From NCBI RefSeq assembly GCF_037861325.1, contig NZ_JAFELW010000001.1: 64,000 nt of DNA; one strand, written 5' to 3'. This DNA is from Riemerella anatipestifer_F (GTDB lineage: Bacteria > Bacteroidota > Bacteroidia > Flavobacteriales > Weeksellaceae). Shown piece by piece: positions 26,067-34,749 of this stretch. Positions within the stretch are counted from its first letter, which is position 1, and every line of letters begins with the position of its first letter. The notes below the pieces were generated by a model, which made no database searches, had not been told where the DNA came from, and was given only the letters and a program-made list of their open reading frames with translations. Position numbers and translations under genes: made by a program.

Positions 26067-26208
26067 AGTGCTGATTGTTTGCAAGGGAGAATCTTAATCA
26101 TAACAAATACTTTTAAGAACCCCCAAATTAAGTAAATTTATAGAAATAAAAGCATTTTATATAGAAATATCGTGAAATTTTTCAAATCCTAATGTTAGAG
26201 CTAGTTTT

Positions 26209-26654
26209 CTATTCAACTTTATAAACATAATCATCTTTGAACTTTATGGATTTTACTTCTATGTCCTTTATATTATGTTGTTTTCCTTTTATTTCAATAA
26301 AATCTATTGACGACATCCATCTAAAATTATGAGTTCTGTCAACTCTTACTGTAGAATGTTTTGGAATATCAATAATAATAACCGAATCTTTAACTTCAAT
26401 TTTTTTATAGATTTTAGATCTGTACTTTTGTTAAAGTTTGATGGTTCTATGATTCCATTCTCGTAATCAAAACTAAATTTTCCAAAACTATCCCCTTGAA
26501 TTTTATTAGAAATGTTATGGAGATATTTTGTTCTTATAATTTGATTTACATTTGTTAAATTCTGAATAAAAAAATCCGTTCTAATTGAACATCCAAGTAA
26601 TGTAAAAAGTGATATAACGGAAACAATAGTATTAAGGTTTATAAACATTTTCAT
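26209..26654 (-). pseudogene. Lipoprotein gene with a one-base frameshift
   Basis: A lipoprotein signal peptide (hydrophobic segment ending LLGCS, lipidated Cys22) begins a frame that runs to residue 85, then slips into a nonsense tail ending at 26346. If one A is added in the A7 tract (plus-strand T7 at 26400-26406), the frame continues without stop for another 63 residues to a TAG at 26209-26211, in a plausible sequence with IIIDIPKHSTVRVDRTHN and KFKDDYVYKVE. The restored product would be 148 residues. Either a one-base deletion, a sequencing error, or a slippage switch explains it. No family is recognised. Confidence 0.6.
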
Positions 26655-27088
26655 AATCCATTTTGTTTTAATAAAATTTCAGGTCGAAGATAAACATTTT
26701 GAAGATATTAAATTTACTAAAAGTTTAACATAGAGGAAATTCAACTCCACTTTTTGGACAACTACTGTTATTAGCAATACTTTTATTCAACTTTCTTTAA
26801 TTTAAGAACTGTTTTCGTATTGTCAATATTTTTGTAGTTAAGTATGAGTAGCCTTGTTAATTTTATATTCATTCTGTTCATTTGGACTCATTAATTCTAA
26901 GTGGAAATTTAAGCAAAATAATGTATAAACAAAACTTATTATCCGATTACAAATAATTACAAATGGTTTTAGTCGAAAGTAAATAATTTTATACCGAGTA
27001 TTATTCTGACGATAGCTCATCTTTGCCTTGTGAATGTAAAAGACTTTTAATCGTAGAAACTAAAATATAATTTAAAAATAAATCTATT
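26655..27088. other. Intergenic stretch upstream of ssb without a supported gene
   Basis: About 430 bases, very A+T-rich. A 60-codon minus-strand frame (26838-27020) has no start context or recognisable features, so I do not call it. There is no hairpin terminator or clear promoter. The region lies within the accessory patch and may be decaying DNA. Confidence 0.4.
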
Positions 27089-27415
27089 ATGAAAAACAAG
27101 GTTCAACTTATTGGTAATGTGGGTAACACGCCAGAAATTAAAGAGGTTAATAATACTAAAGTAGCTCATCTTTCTATAGCTACTAACGAAATTTACAAAA
27201 ATGCACAAGGAGAGAGGATAGAGCAGACGGAATGGCATAAAGTGGTGGCTTGGGGAGGACTAGCAGAAATTATAGAAAAGTATGTTACCAAAGGTAAAGA
27301 GATAGCTGTTGAGGGTAAATTAACCTACCGAAGTTATGATGATAAAGAAGGAAATAAACGCTACATTACCGAAATTGTAGCTAATGATATCCTGCTTTTG
27401 GGGAGGACTAAATAA
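27089..27415 (+). CDS. ssb: Single-stranded DNA-binding protein, short form
   Basis: A 108-residue OB-fold protein. The Ssb opening MKNKVQLIGNVGNTPEI, the central TEWHKVVAWGGLAEI near residues 47-61 and the KGKEIAVEGKLTYRSY strand near 68-83 are typical. It lacks the acidic C-terminal tip (DDDIPF-type) that recruits partner proteins, since it ends RTK after the OB fold. It may be a specialised paralogue or an accessory copy rather than the main replication SSB. Gene neighbours are the recombinase patch and gyrB (convergent). A bidirectional terminator follows. Confidence 0.88.
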   Translation: MKNKVQLIGNVGNTPEIKEVNNTKVAHLSIATNEIYKNAQGERIEQTEWHKVVAWGGLAEIIEKYVTKGKEIAVEGKLTYRSYDDKEGNKRYITEIVANDILLLGRTK

Positions 27416-27434
27416 AATGGAGGTTATAGACATG

Positions 27435-27466
27435 AAAAAAGCCAAGAGTTGAACTTGGCTTTTTTA
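27435..27466. terminator. Bidirectional terminator between ssb and gyrB
   Basis: Arms AAAAAAGCCAAG and CTTGGCTTTTTT pair over 12 bp with a short loop. A T-run flanks each side in the direction of transcription, so it serves both convergent genes. Confidence 0.85.
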
Positions 27467-27492
27467 TTATTACTTTGGGAAAACAGTTTTAA

Positions 27493-29427
27493 TTATGCGT
27501 CTATTTTTGCATAAACTGCATTTTTCTCTATAAATTCTCTTCTTGGAGGAACTTCATCTCCCATAAGCATAGAGAATATTCTATCTGCTTCACCCGCATT
27601 TTCTATGTTTACTTGTTTTAGAATTCTGTTTTCAGGGTTAAGTGTAGTTTCCCAAAGCTGCTCAGGGTTCATTTCCCCAAGACCTTTATATCTTTGTACT
27701 TCTACGCCTTTACCATCGGCAGACATCTCTAAGGTTTTTTCTTCTCGCTCTTTCTCATTCCAAGCATATACCTTTTTGTTACCTTTTTTAAGAAGATACA
27801 AAGGTGGTGATGCAATGTAAACATAACCTTGCTCAATAAGTTCCTTCATATAACGGAAGAAGAAGGTAAGTATAAGTGTAGAGATGTGAGAACCGTCAAT
27901 ATCGGCATCGGTCATAATTACAATTTTATGATAACGAAGTTTACTTAAATTAAGAGCTTTGCTATCTTCTTCTGTACCAACGCTTACACCTAAAGCTGTA
28001 TAGATATTTTTGATTTCCTCGTTTTCGTAAACTTTGTGTATCATAGACTTCTCCACATTAAGAATTTTACCTCTCAATGGTAGAATAGCTTGGAAATGTC
28101 TATCTCTTCCTTGTTTTGCGGTACCTCCCGCAGAGTCTCCCTCTACAAGGAATATTTCTGATTCGGCTGGGTCTTTTGATGAACAATCTGAAAGTTTACC
28201 AGGTAAGCCTGCTCCTCCCATAGGAGATTTACGCTGTACCATCTCTCTGGCTTTCTTGGCTGCTTGTCTTGCTTTAGCTGCTAGAACTACTTTCTGTACA
28301 ATCTGTTTAGCTTCGGTAGGGTTTTCTTCTAAGAAGTTGGTAAGCATTTCGCCTACTATTTTATCCACCGCACCAGACACCTCGGAGTTACCAAGTTTTG
28401 TTTTGGTTTGTCCTTCAAACTGAGGTTCCATTACTTTTACGGAGATTACGGCTGTAAGTCCTTCACGGAAGTCATCACCTGTAATTTCTACCTTCTCCTT
28501 TTGAGGGATACCTAAGTCGTCTGCATATTTTTTCAGAGTTCTTGTAAGAGCTCGTCTAAATCCAGTAAGATGTGTACCTCCTTCGTGGGTATTTATATTA
28601 TTAACATACGAGTGTAAATTTTCCGTGAAAGATGTGTTATATCTCATTGCAACCTCTACAGGAATGTCATCTCTTTCGCCTTCCATGAAGATAACATTCT
28701 CCATAATGGATTCTCTGTTACCATCTATGAACTCTACAAACTCTTTAAGACCACCTTCGGATAGGAAAGTTTCTGTTAAGAATTCTCCTTTTTCGTCTTT
28801 TACTCTCTCGTCTGTAATAGTGATATTGATACCTTTATTCAAAAATGCTAACTCTCTAAGTCTAGCAGAAAGGGTATCGTAATTGTAAACTAATTCATTG
28901 AAAATACTGTCATCTGGCTGAAAGAAAACCTCTGTACCTCTATAATCGGTAGTCCCTATTTCTTGAACATCTTCTAAAGCTCTACCTTTAGAGTATCTCT
29001 GTTGATAAATTTTCCCTTCTCTGTAAACGGTAGCGATGGTACTCGTAGATAAAGCATTAACACACGAAACCCCTACACCGTGAAGCCCACCAGAAACCTT
29101 GTAAGAGTCTTTATCAAACTTACCACCAGCACCTATTTTAGTCATTACTACCTCTAGTGCAGACTTTTGTTCTTTTTCGTGAAAATCCACAGGAATCCCT
29201 CGTCCGTTATCTTTTACACTAATAGCATTGCCCTCGTGAATGGTAACCGTAATGGTATCACAGTATCCTGCTAAAGCCTCATCTATAGAGTTATCTACAA
29301 CCTCATATACCAAATGGTGCAAACCTCTCACTCCCACATCTCCAATGTACATAGAGGGTCTTAACCTCACATGCTCAATCCCTTCTAAAGATTGGATACT
29401 ACTAGCTGTATATTGTTTATTACTCAT
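27493..29427 (-). CDS. gyrB: DNA gyrase subunit B
   Basis: The 644-residue ATPase subunit of gyrase, which powers negative supercoiling with GyrA. Diagnostic parts: RLRPSMYIGDV near residue 22, DNGRGIPVD near 58, the ATP-lid motif GGLHGVGVSCVNALS near 112-126, the TOPRIM region with VEGDSAGGTAKQGRD near 430-444 and LPLRGKILNVEK near 452-463, and MTDADIDGSHIS near 507. It lacks the large insertion of enterobacterial GyrB, as expected for this clade. Position 447 (E. coli numbering) is Arg; this is common naturally and not read as a resistance change. gyrA lies divergently 560 bp away with a DUF4286 gene in between. Confidence 0.97.
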   Translation of the reverse strand: MSNKQYTASSIQSLEGIEHVRLRPSMYIGDVGVRGLHHLVYEVVDNSIDEALAGYCDTITVTIHEGNAISVKDNGRGIPVDFHEKEQKSALEVVMTKIGAGGKFDKDSYKVSGGLHGVGVSCVNALSTSTIATVYREGKIYQQRYSKGRALEDVQEIGTTDYRGTEVFFQPDDSIFNELVYNYDTLSARLRELAFLNKGINITITDERVKDEKGEFLTETFLSEGGLKEFVEFIDGNRESIMENVIFMEGERDDIPVEVAMRYNTSFTENLHSYVNNINTHEGGTHLTGFRRALTRTLKKYADDLGIPQKEKVEITGDDFREGLTAVISVKVMEPQFEGQTKTKLGNSEVSGAVDKIVGEMLTNFLEENPTEAKQIVQKVVLAAKARQAAKKAREMVQRKSPMGGAGLPGKLSDCSSKDPAESEIFLVEGDSAGGTAKQGRDRHFQAILPLRGKILNVEKSMIHKVYENEEIKNIYTALGVSVGTEEDSKALNLSKLRYHKIVIMTDADIDGSHISTLILTFFFRYMKELIEQGYVYIASPPLYLLKKGNKKVYAWNEKEREEKTLEMSADGKGVEVQRYKGLGEMNPEQLWETTLNPENRILKQVNIENAGEADRIFSMLMGDEVPPRREFIEKNAVYAKIDA

Positions 29428-29553
29428 TATTCTTTATGATTTTTTTAAAGATTACAAATATACAAATTTTAAAAAAGAGATAAAAATAAAATTCTTGCTA
29501 ATCCTCGTTAAGTTTATTTGATGAAATCTTTATTTATTGAAATTCTGCAACTT

Positions 29554-29868
29554 TTAAAGATTAGAATTTGTTGGGTTCAATAATGTAGCAAAAACCAAAA
29601 CTCTATCACCAAATATTTTTTCTACTTCCACAGTGATATTAGGTAACTCATTTGTAATAAAGTTCGTTCTGTCTTCGGTGGTTCCGAAAATAAGTAACAG
29701 ATTAAAATTAGTCCCTTCTTGTAGTCTTTCAGTTTCTACTTCGGAAGCAATATAATGTTTTAAATTTGGGGTTTCTCTATAATGGCTTATGATACTTTCG
29801 TTGAAGTATGTTTTCCATTCGGATATGCTTCCTTGTTCACAATGGAATGTTAAACTTAATATACTCAT
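29554..29868 (-). CDS. DUF4286-like small protein
   Basis: A 104-residue cytosolic protein. The size, the ferredoxin-like strand and helix order, and the HCEQGSISEWKTYF start fit DUF4286, a Bacteroidota family of unknown function. The assignment is by appearance. It lies between gyrB and gyrA on the minus strand, 126 bp upstream of gyrB's start. A regulatory or metabolic role is not inferable. Confidence 0.6.
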   Translation of the reverse strand: MSILSLTFHCEQGSISEWKTYFNESIISHYRETPNLKHYIASEVETERLQEGTNFNLLLIFGTTEDRTNFITNELPNITVEVEKIFGDRVLVFATLLNPTNSNL

Positions 29869-29993
29869 TTCTAAGTGTGTTATAAATAAATTAGTAAAAT
29901 ATCCTGCAAAAATCGGTATTTTTTTGTAAATTAGCCCTTTGATTTTAATGTAAAATTGAAGTAATAATTTATTTAGTATAATAAAAAAGACTT

Positions 29994-32519
29994 ATGCATA
30001 AAGAAGGAGAAAGGTTAATACCTATCAATATTGTGGACGAAATGAAGTCCTCTTATATTGACTACTCAATGTCCGTTATTGTATCTCGTGCCTTGCCAGA
30101 TGTAAGGGACGGATTAAAGCCTGTACATCGTAGGGTTTTGTATGGTATGTATGGATTGGGAGTTTTTTCAAATAAAAAATATTTAAAATCTGCCAGAATT
30201 GTAGGAGATGTTTTGGGTAAATATCACCCACATGGTGATATCTCTGTTTACTATGCTATGGTGCGTATGGCACAACCGTGGAGTTTAAGGTATCCGCAAG
30301 TAGATGGTCAGGGTAACTTTGGTTCTATGGACGGCGACCCACCAGCAGCTATGCGTTATACCGAAGCTAGACTGAAAAAAATATCTGATGAAATTCTATC
30401 AGACTTAGATAAAGAAACTGTTGATTTCCAAAATAACTTCGATGATAGTTTACAGGAACCTACAGTATTGCCTACTAAAATCCCTAACCTTTTAGTAAAT
30501 GGTACCTCTGGTATTGCGGTAGGTATGGCAACTAATATGGTGCCTCATAACTTATCGGAATCGGTAGATGCTATCTGTGCCTACATAGATAATAAGGAGA
30601 TAGAAATAGATGAATTGATGAAATACATCATTGCTCCTGACTTTCCTACGGGAGGAATTATCTACGGCTACGACGGGGTTAGAGATGCATTCCATACAGG
30701 AAGAGGGCGAATTGTATTAAGAGCTAAAGTCGCTTTTGAAGAGATTGGAAACCGTAATGCCATTATCGTTACCGAAATCCCTTATTTGGTGAATAAAGCT
30801 GAAATGATAGCTAGAACATCAGAGTTGGTAAAAGAGGATAAAATACAGGGTATTCACGAAATTAGAGACGAGTCTGATAGGAGAGGAATGCGTGTGGTTT
30901 ATGAACTTAAAAATGATGCAATACCTAATGTGGTCCTTAATCTATTATATAAATATACGGCGTTACAAACTTCTTTCAGCGTTAATAACATTGCCTTAGT
31001 AAAAGGCAGACCACAACAGCTTAACCTAAAAGATATTATTGTTCACTTTGTGGAGCATCGCCACGAGATTGTAATTCGTAGAACCCAGTATGAGCTTAAA
31101 AAAGCTAGAGAAAGAGCTCATATCTTAGAAGGTTTTATGAAGGTTATTGCAACTCAAGATACTTTAGATAAGGCAATTTCTATCATTAGACATTCAGCAA
31201 CGCCACAAGCTGCTAAAGAAGGTTTAATTGCAGAGTTTGAACTTTCGGACATACAAGCTCAAGCTATTCTAGATTTAAGATTAGCTAGGCTTACAGGTAT
31301 GGAGTTAGATAAAATCCGTGATGAATACAAAGCTATTATGGATTTAATTAACGACTTAGAGGATATTCTTTCCAACGAAGTTAGACGCTACCAAATCATT
31401 AAAGATGAATTGTTAGAAGTTAAAGAAAAATATGGCGATGAAAGAAGAACGGAAATAGACTATTCTGGAGGTGAAATGTCCATAGAAGACTTTATCCCTA
31501 ACGAAGAGGTGGTACTTACCATATCTCACGCAGGATACATCAAGAGAACCCTCCTTTCAGAATACAAAACTCAGAGTAGAGGCGGAGTGGGCAACCGCGC
31601 GGCATCTACAAGAGACGAGGATTTCTTAGAATATATTGTTTCTGCAACCAATCACCAGTATATGCTATTCTTTACGGAAAAAGGGAAATGCTACTGGTTG
31701 AGAGTATTTGAAATTCCTGAAGGTTCCAAAACGGCGAAAGGTAGAGCAATACAGAACTTAATCAATATAGAACCTGATGATAAAATCAAGGCTTACATCA
31801 GAACCAATGATTTAAAGGATTCTGAATATGTTAAGCAGATGTATGTGGTAATGATTACCAAAAACGGAACTATCAAGAAAACTTCGTTAGAAGCTTATTC
31901 TAGACCTAGAACCAACGGTATCCACGCCATAGAAATTAGAGAGGACGACCAGCTTTTAGGAGCAAGACTTACCAACGGTAACTCCGAAATAATGATAGCT
32001 ACTAAAAATGGTAAATGTATCCGTTTCCCAGAAGAGAAAGCTAGAGCGGTAGGTAGAACTTCCATTGGGGTAAGAGGTATTTCTCTAGAAGACAACGACG
32101 AGGTAATTGGTATGATAGTTGTAAACGATATAGAGAATGAAACTGTTTTAGTGGTTTCTGAAAAGGGCTATGGTAAGAGAACTGCAGTAGAAGACTATCG
32201 TATTACCAACCGTGGAGGTAAAGGGGTGATTACTCTTAATATTACTGAAAAAACAGGTCAACTTATTGCAATACAATCAGTGGTAGATGGTAACGACTTA
32301 ATGATTATCAACAAATCAGGAGTTGCAATAAGAATGTCGGTAGATAATATGCGTGTTATGGGGAGAAATACCCAAGGTGTAAGGCTAATTAATCTTAAAA
32401 ATAATGATGAAATAGCAGCCGTAGCAAAAGTGGAGGCAGAGAAAGATGTAGAGGACGAAGAAATGGAAGAACCTAACGATGAAACTGTAAATCCATCTGA
32501 AGGAAATTCAGAGGAATAG
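29994..32519 (+). CDS. gyrA: DNA gyrase subunit A with substitutions at both main quinolone-resistance positions
   Basis: The 841-residue catalytic subunit that breaks and reseals DNA. Active-site Tyr122 lies in AMRYTEARL. The six-bladed C-terminal beta-pinwheel occupies about residues 500-810, with the GyrA-box-like QSRGGVGNR near 525. The quinolone-resistance-determining region reads HPHGDISVYYAMVRM: local numbering matches E. coli, giving Ile83 (codon ATC, 30240-30242) where Ser or Thr is usual and Tyr87 (codon TAT, 30252-30254) where Asp is usual. Both residues normally anchor the drug's water-metal bridge, so the pair predicts raised fluoroquinolone resistance. The acidic tail is rich in Glu and Asp. 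A TPR protein gene follows 35 bp later. Confidence 0.97.
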   Translation: MHKEGERLIPINIVDEMKSSYIDYSMSVIVSRALPDVRDGLKPVHRRVLYGMYGLGVFSNKKYLKSARIVGDVLGKYHPHGDISVYYAMVRMAQPWSLRYPQVDGQGNFGSMDGDPPAAMRYTEARLKKISDEILSDLDKETVDFQNNFDDSLQEPTVLPTKIPNLLVNGTSGIAVGMATNMVPHNLSESVDAICAYIDNKEIEIDELMKYIIAPDFPTGGIIYGYDGVRDAFHTGRGRIVLRAKVAFEEIGNRNAIIVTEIPYLVNKAEMIARTSELVKEDKIQGIHEIRDESDRRGMRVVYELKNDAIPNVVLNLLYKYTALQTSFSVNNIALVKGRPQQLNLKDIIVHFVEHRHEIVIRRTQYELKKARERAHILEGFMKVIATQDTLDKAISIIRHSATPQAAKEGLIAEFELSDIQAQAILDLRLARLTGMELDKIRDEYKAIMDLINDLEDILSNEVRRYQIIKDELLEVKEKYGDERRTEIDYSGGEMSIEDFIPNEEVVLTISHAGYIKRTLLSEYKTQSRGGVGNRAASTRDEDFLEYIVSATNHQYMLFFTEKGKCYWLRVFEIPEGSKTAKGRAIQNLINIEPDDKIKAYIRTNDLKDSEYVKQMYVVMITKNGTIKKTSLEAYSRPRTNGIHAIEIREDDQLLGARLTNGNSEIMIATKNGKCIRFPEEKARAVGRTSIGVRGISLEDNDEVIGMIVVNDIENETVLVVSEKGYGKRTAVEDYRITNRGGKGVITLNITEKTGQLIAIQSVVDGNDLMIINKSGVAIRMSVDNMRVMGRNTQGVRLINLKNNDEIAAVAKVEAEKDVEDEEMEEPNDETVNPSEGNSEE

Positions 32520-32554
32520 TATTCAAAATAAAATAATAAATATATTAAAATAGT

Positions 32555-33940
32555 ATGAAAAAAGTTATTTTAAGTATTGCTGTGTTTTCAACAACACTAG
32601 CATTTTCACAAAAAAAAGAAATTCAAAATGCATTCAAAGCAATAGAATCTGGCGATATAGCAGCTACTAATGCTGAGTTATCAAAAGCGGAGGTGCTTAT
32701 TGGTAGCAAATCATATTTAGTAGAACCTAGTCTATTAGAGCAATATTATTATTCTAAAGGAGTATCGCTTATTAAGTCTGGTAAAACTACAGAAGGAGCC
32801 ACTTGGTTGGGTAAAATAGGAGATTTAAGTAAGTCTAAAATCTATACAGGAAAAGATGCTGAAAAAAATAAAGTTTATTTCGTAGGAAAAGAAGCCGCTG
32901 ATGCTAGTGGTATAGCTGGTCTTAAAGAAGATTCTTATGCTTCTAAATTATCTGATAAACTTCCTCAGTTAATCAACCCTATTCTTAAAACAGCAGGAGA
33001 TGAGGCTTATAAAGCATACCAAGCGAAAGAGCATAATAAGGCAGCAGACAAGTATTTGGAAGTTTACAACCTTCTGAAAGCAGTAGGAACAGATGATAAA
33101 TTGTATGAATATTATGGAGCACTTAATTATGCACTAGCTAATAATAAACCTAAAGCTATAGAGGTTTATTCAAGACTCATTAGTAGTGGTTATACAGGGG
33201 TAAATACCTTGTATAAAGCTAAGAATAAGAAAACAGGGCAAGAGGAGAATTTAGATAAAAATACCTTTGAAACCTTCAAAAAATTAGGTGGAGCAGGTGA
33301 TTATACTGATTTTAGAACAGAGCAAACGCCTAGTATAGAACAGGAGTTGTATGAGACTAATGCAGCTTTGCTCATTGACTCCGAAAAATATGATGATGCT
33401 TTAGTTTTGTTAGATAAAGGGATAAAAAAATTTCCTAAAAGTAATAAGCTATCAGAGCTTCAAGGAACTGCTTACTATAAATCTGGAAAAACTAACGAGT
33501 TTGTTAACAATCTTAAGAAGCAGTTGGAGGCTAACCCAAATGATAAAGTAAGTTGGTATAATTTAGGGGTTCTTTTAAGTAAAGATGAAGCTAAATTAAA
33601 TGAAGCAGAAGGTGCATTTAAAAGAGCTTTAGAAATAGACCCTGATTATGTTCCTGCTATTCAAGGCATATTCTATAATGTTTATATGTTAGGTGATGAC
33701 GGTAAAGTTATAGAGAAAGCAGAAGCTGCTAGAAAAGCAAAAAAAATGGACGAGTTTAATAAAATCTTACAAGATAGAAGGGATAGATTTGCTAAGGGAT
33801 TACCTTATTTAGAAAAGTGGTATTCTTTAGAGCCTAAAAATCCTGAAATTGTAAGTTTATTAAAAGGAGTTTATCAAACTTTACGTAAAGAAGATAAAGT
33901 AAAGGAAATGAAGGCTGTAGAAGATAGCCTTAAAAAATAA
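32555..33940 (+). CDS. Secreted tetratricopeptide-repeat protein
   Basis: A 461-residue protein with a Sec signal peptide (about residues 1-18, ending AFSQ). Several TPR units follow: a weak early set (about 20-180), then clearer ones near 265-300 (ALLIDSEKYDDALVLLDKGI) and 330-370 (DKVSWYNLGVLLSKDEAKL). TPR proteins act as binding scaffolds in the periplasm or outer membrane. It starts 35 bp after gyrA, but a functional link is not expected. A terminator follows at 33947. Partners unknown. Confidence 0.75.
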   Translation: MKKVILSIAVFSTTLAFSQKKEIQNAFKAIESGDIAATNAELSKAEVLIGSKSYLVEPSLLEQYYYSKGVSLIKSGKTTEGATWLGKIGDLSKSKIYTGKDAEKNKVYFVGKEAADASGIAGLKEDSYASKLSDKLPQLINPILKTAGDEAYKAYQAKEHNKAADKYLEVYNLLKAVGTDDKLYEYYGALNYALANNKPKAIEVYSRLISSGYTGVNTLYKAKNKKTGQEENLDKNTFETFKKLGGAGDYTDFRTEQTPSIEQELYETNAALLIDSEKYDDALVLLDKGIKKFPKSNKLSELQGTAYYKSGKTNEFVNNLKKQLEANPNDKVSWYNLGVLLSKDEAKLNEAEGAFKRALEIDPDYVPAIQGIFYNVYMLGDDGKVIEKAEAARKAKKMDEFNKILQDRRDRFAKGLPYLEKWYSLEPKNPEIVSLLKGVYQTLRKEDKVKEMKAVEDSLKK

Positions 33941-33946
33941 AAGCTA

Positions 33947-33985
33947 AAATGGTATGATTATTGTTATGATAACCATACCATTTTT
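33947..33985 (+). terminator. Rho-independent terminator of the TPR gene
   Basis: Arms AAATGGTATG and CATACCATTT pair, with a partly structured loop, and a T-run follows on the plus strand. Confidence 0.75.
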
Positions 33986-34019
33986 AACTTAAATTATTAA
34001 CCATAAAAAATAAATTATT

Positions 34020-34367
34020 ATGTCAAAAAGAGGAAATAACTCAGTAGGTGTATTAGTAGGTCTTTTAGCAGGAGCAGCTGTAGGTGTAGCTTTGGGAATG
34101 CTTTATGCTCCAGAAGAGGGAAAAAGAACAAGAAAAAAGCTGAAAAGAAAAGCTGAAGATTTAAAAGATCAAGCAGAGAGAGAATATAAAAGAGCTTACG
34201 AGAAAGTAAAAGACCAGTATCAAGATTTATCAGAGAAAACTAAATCTAATGTAGATAAAGTGGTTTCTAATGTTAAAGAAACTTATGATAAATACAAAGG
34301 TCAAGTAGTAGATAAAGCTAATGAAGTAGCTAAAGATGTAGAGTCAGAATTAGATGGCTTGAAGTAA
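34020..34367 (+). CDS. YtxH-domain envelope protein
   Basis: A 115-residue protein with an N-terminal glycine-rich membrane helix (VLVGLLAGAAVGVALGMLYA, about residues 10-29) followed by PEEGKRTRKKLKRK, the YtxH (DUF883-like) pattern, and a long amphipathic Lys/Glu coiled-coil. Such proteins are often stress-induced and associate with the membrane. Two membrane or accessory genes follow (holin-like, then a helical protein), a recurring flavobacterial trio. A terminator separates this gene from the next, so it may be transcribed alone. The precise role is unknown. Confidence 0.75.
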   Translation: MSKRGNNSVGVLVGLLAGAAVGVALGMLYAPEEGKRTRKKLKRKAEDLKDQAEREYKRAYEKVKDQYQDLSEKTKSNVDKVVSNVKETYDKYKGQVVDKANEVAKDVESELDGLK

Positions 34368-34382
34368 AAAATACACAAATAA

Positions 34383-34412
34383 AAAAAGGAACTTGAAATA
34401 CAGTTCCTTTTT
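34383..34412 (+). terminator. Rho-independent terminator after the YtxH gene
   Basis: Arms AAAAAGGAACT and AGTTCCTTTTT form an 11-bp stem with a T-run. It lies 15 bp after the YtxH stop codon. Confidence 0.75.
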
Positions 34413-34439
34413 CATAAAAATTAGACAAAAATAAGATTG

Positions 34440-34748
34440 ATGATAAACTTCTTTAAGAATTACGCACAAAAAAGGCTTGATTTAATAAAAATGGAAGCTA
34501 CCGAAAAAATGTCTATTAAAGCAGGTAATATAGCTTTCTTAGTTATTTTAAGTATTTTCTTCTTATTTTTATTTATATTTCTCAATATAGGGTTGGCTAT
34601 ACTAATAGGCTATTATATACAAAATATGGCTTATGGCTTTCTAATAATCTCTGGGATATACTTATTTTTAATAATTCTACTTTTACTACTCAAAAATTCT
34701 ATAAAAGAGGGGATTGCTAATATAATTATAAAATCTATAAACAAATAA
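34440..34748 (+). CDS. Holin-like (phage holin family) two-helix membrane protein
   Basis: A 102-residue protein. A basic amphipathic N-terminus (about 1-25) precedes two membrane helices (about 30-55 and 60-90) and a short polar tail. This matches the PF07332-like 'phage holin family' widespread in flavobacterial chromosomes, where it lies beside YtxH genes and is not a true lysis holin. The ATG at 34440 is preferred; a TTG three bases upstream adds only one residue. The next gene begins 2 bp after its stop, so they are translationally linked. Confidence 0.65.
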   Translation: MINFFKNYAQKRLDLIKMEATEKMSIKAGNIAFLVILSIFFLFLFIFLNIGLAILIGYYIQNMAYGFLIISGIYLFLIILLLLLKNSIKEGIANIIIKSINK

Positions 34749-34749
34749 T

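Noticed and set aside
26838..27020. 60-codon minus-strand ORF upstream of ssb
   Set aside because: No recognisable feature, no promoter, and a composition like the surrounding noncoding DNA.
28080..28105. GyrB Arg at the E. coli Lys447 position as a resistance mutation
   Set aside because: Arg is common at this position in many wild-type GyrB proteins, so no resistance claim is made.
28034..28423. Long plus-strand frames inside gyrB and other antisense frames such as 9334-9543 and 14033-14416
   Set aside because: They lie opposite well-recognised genes, have composition of reversed coding sequence and no domain motifs.
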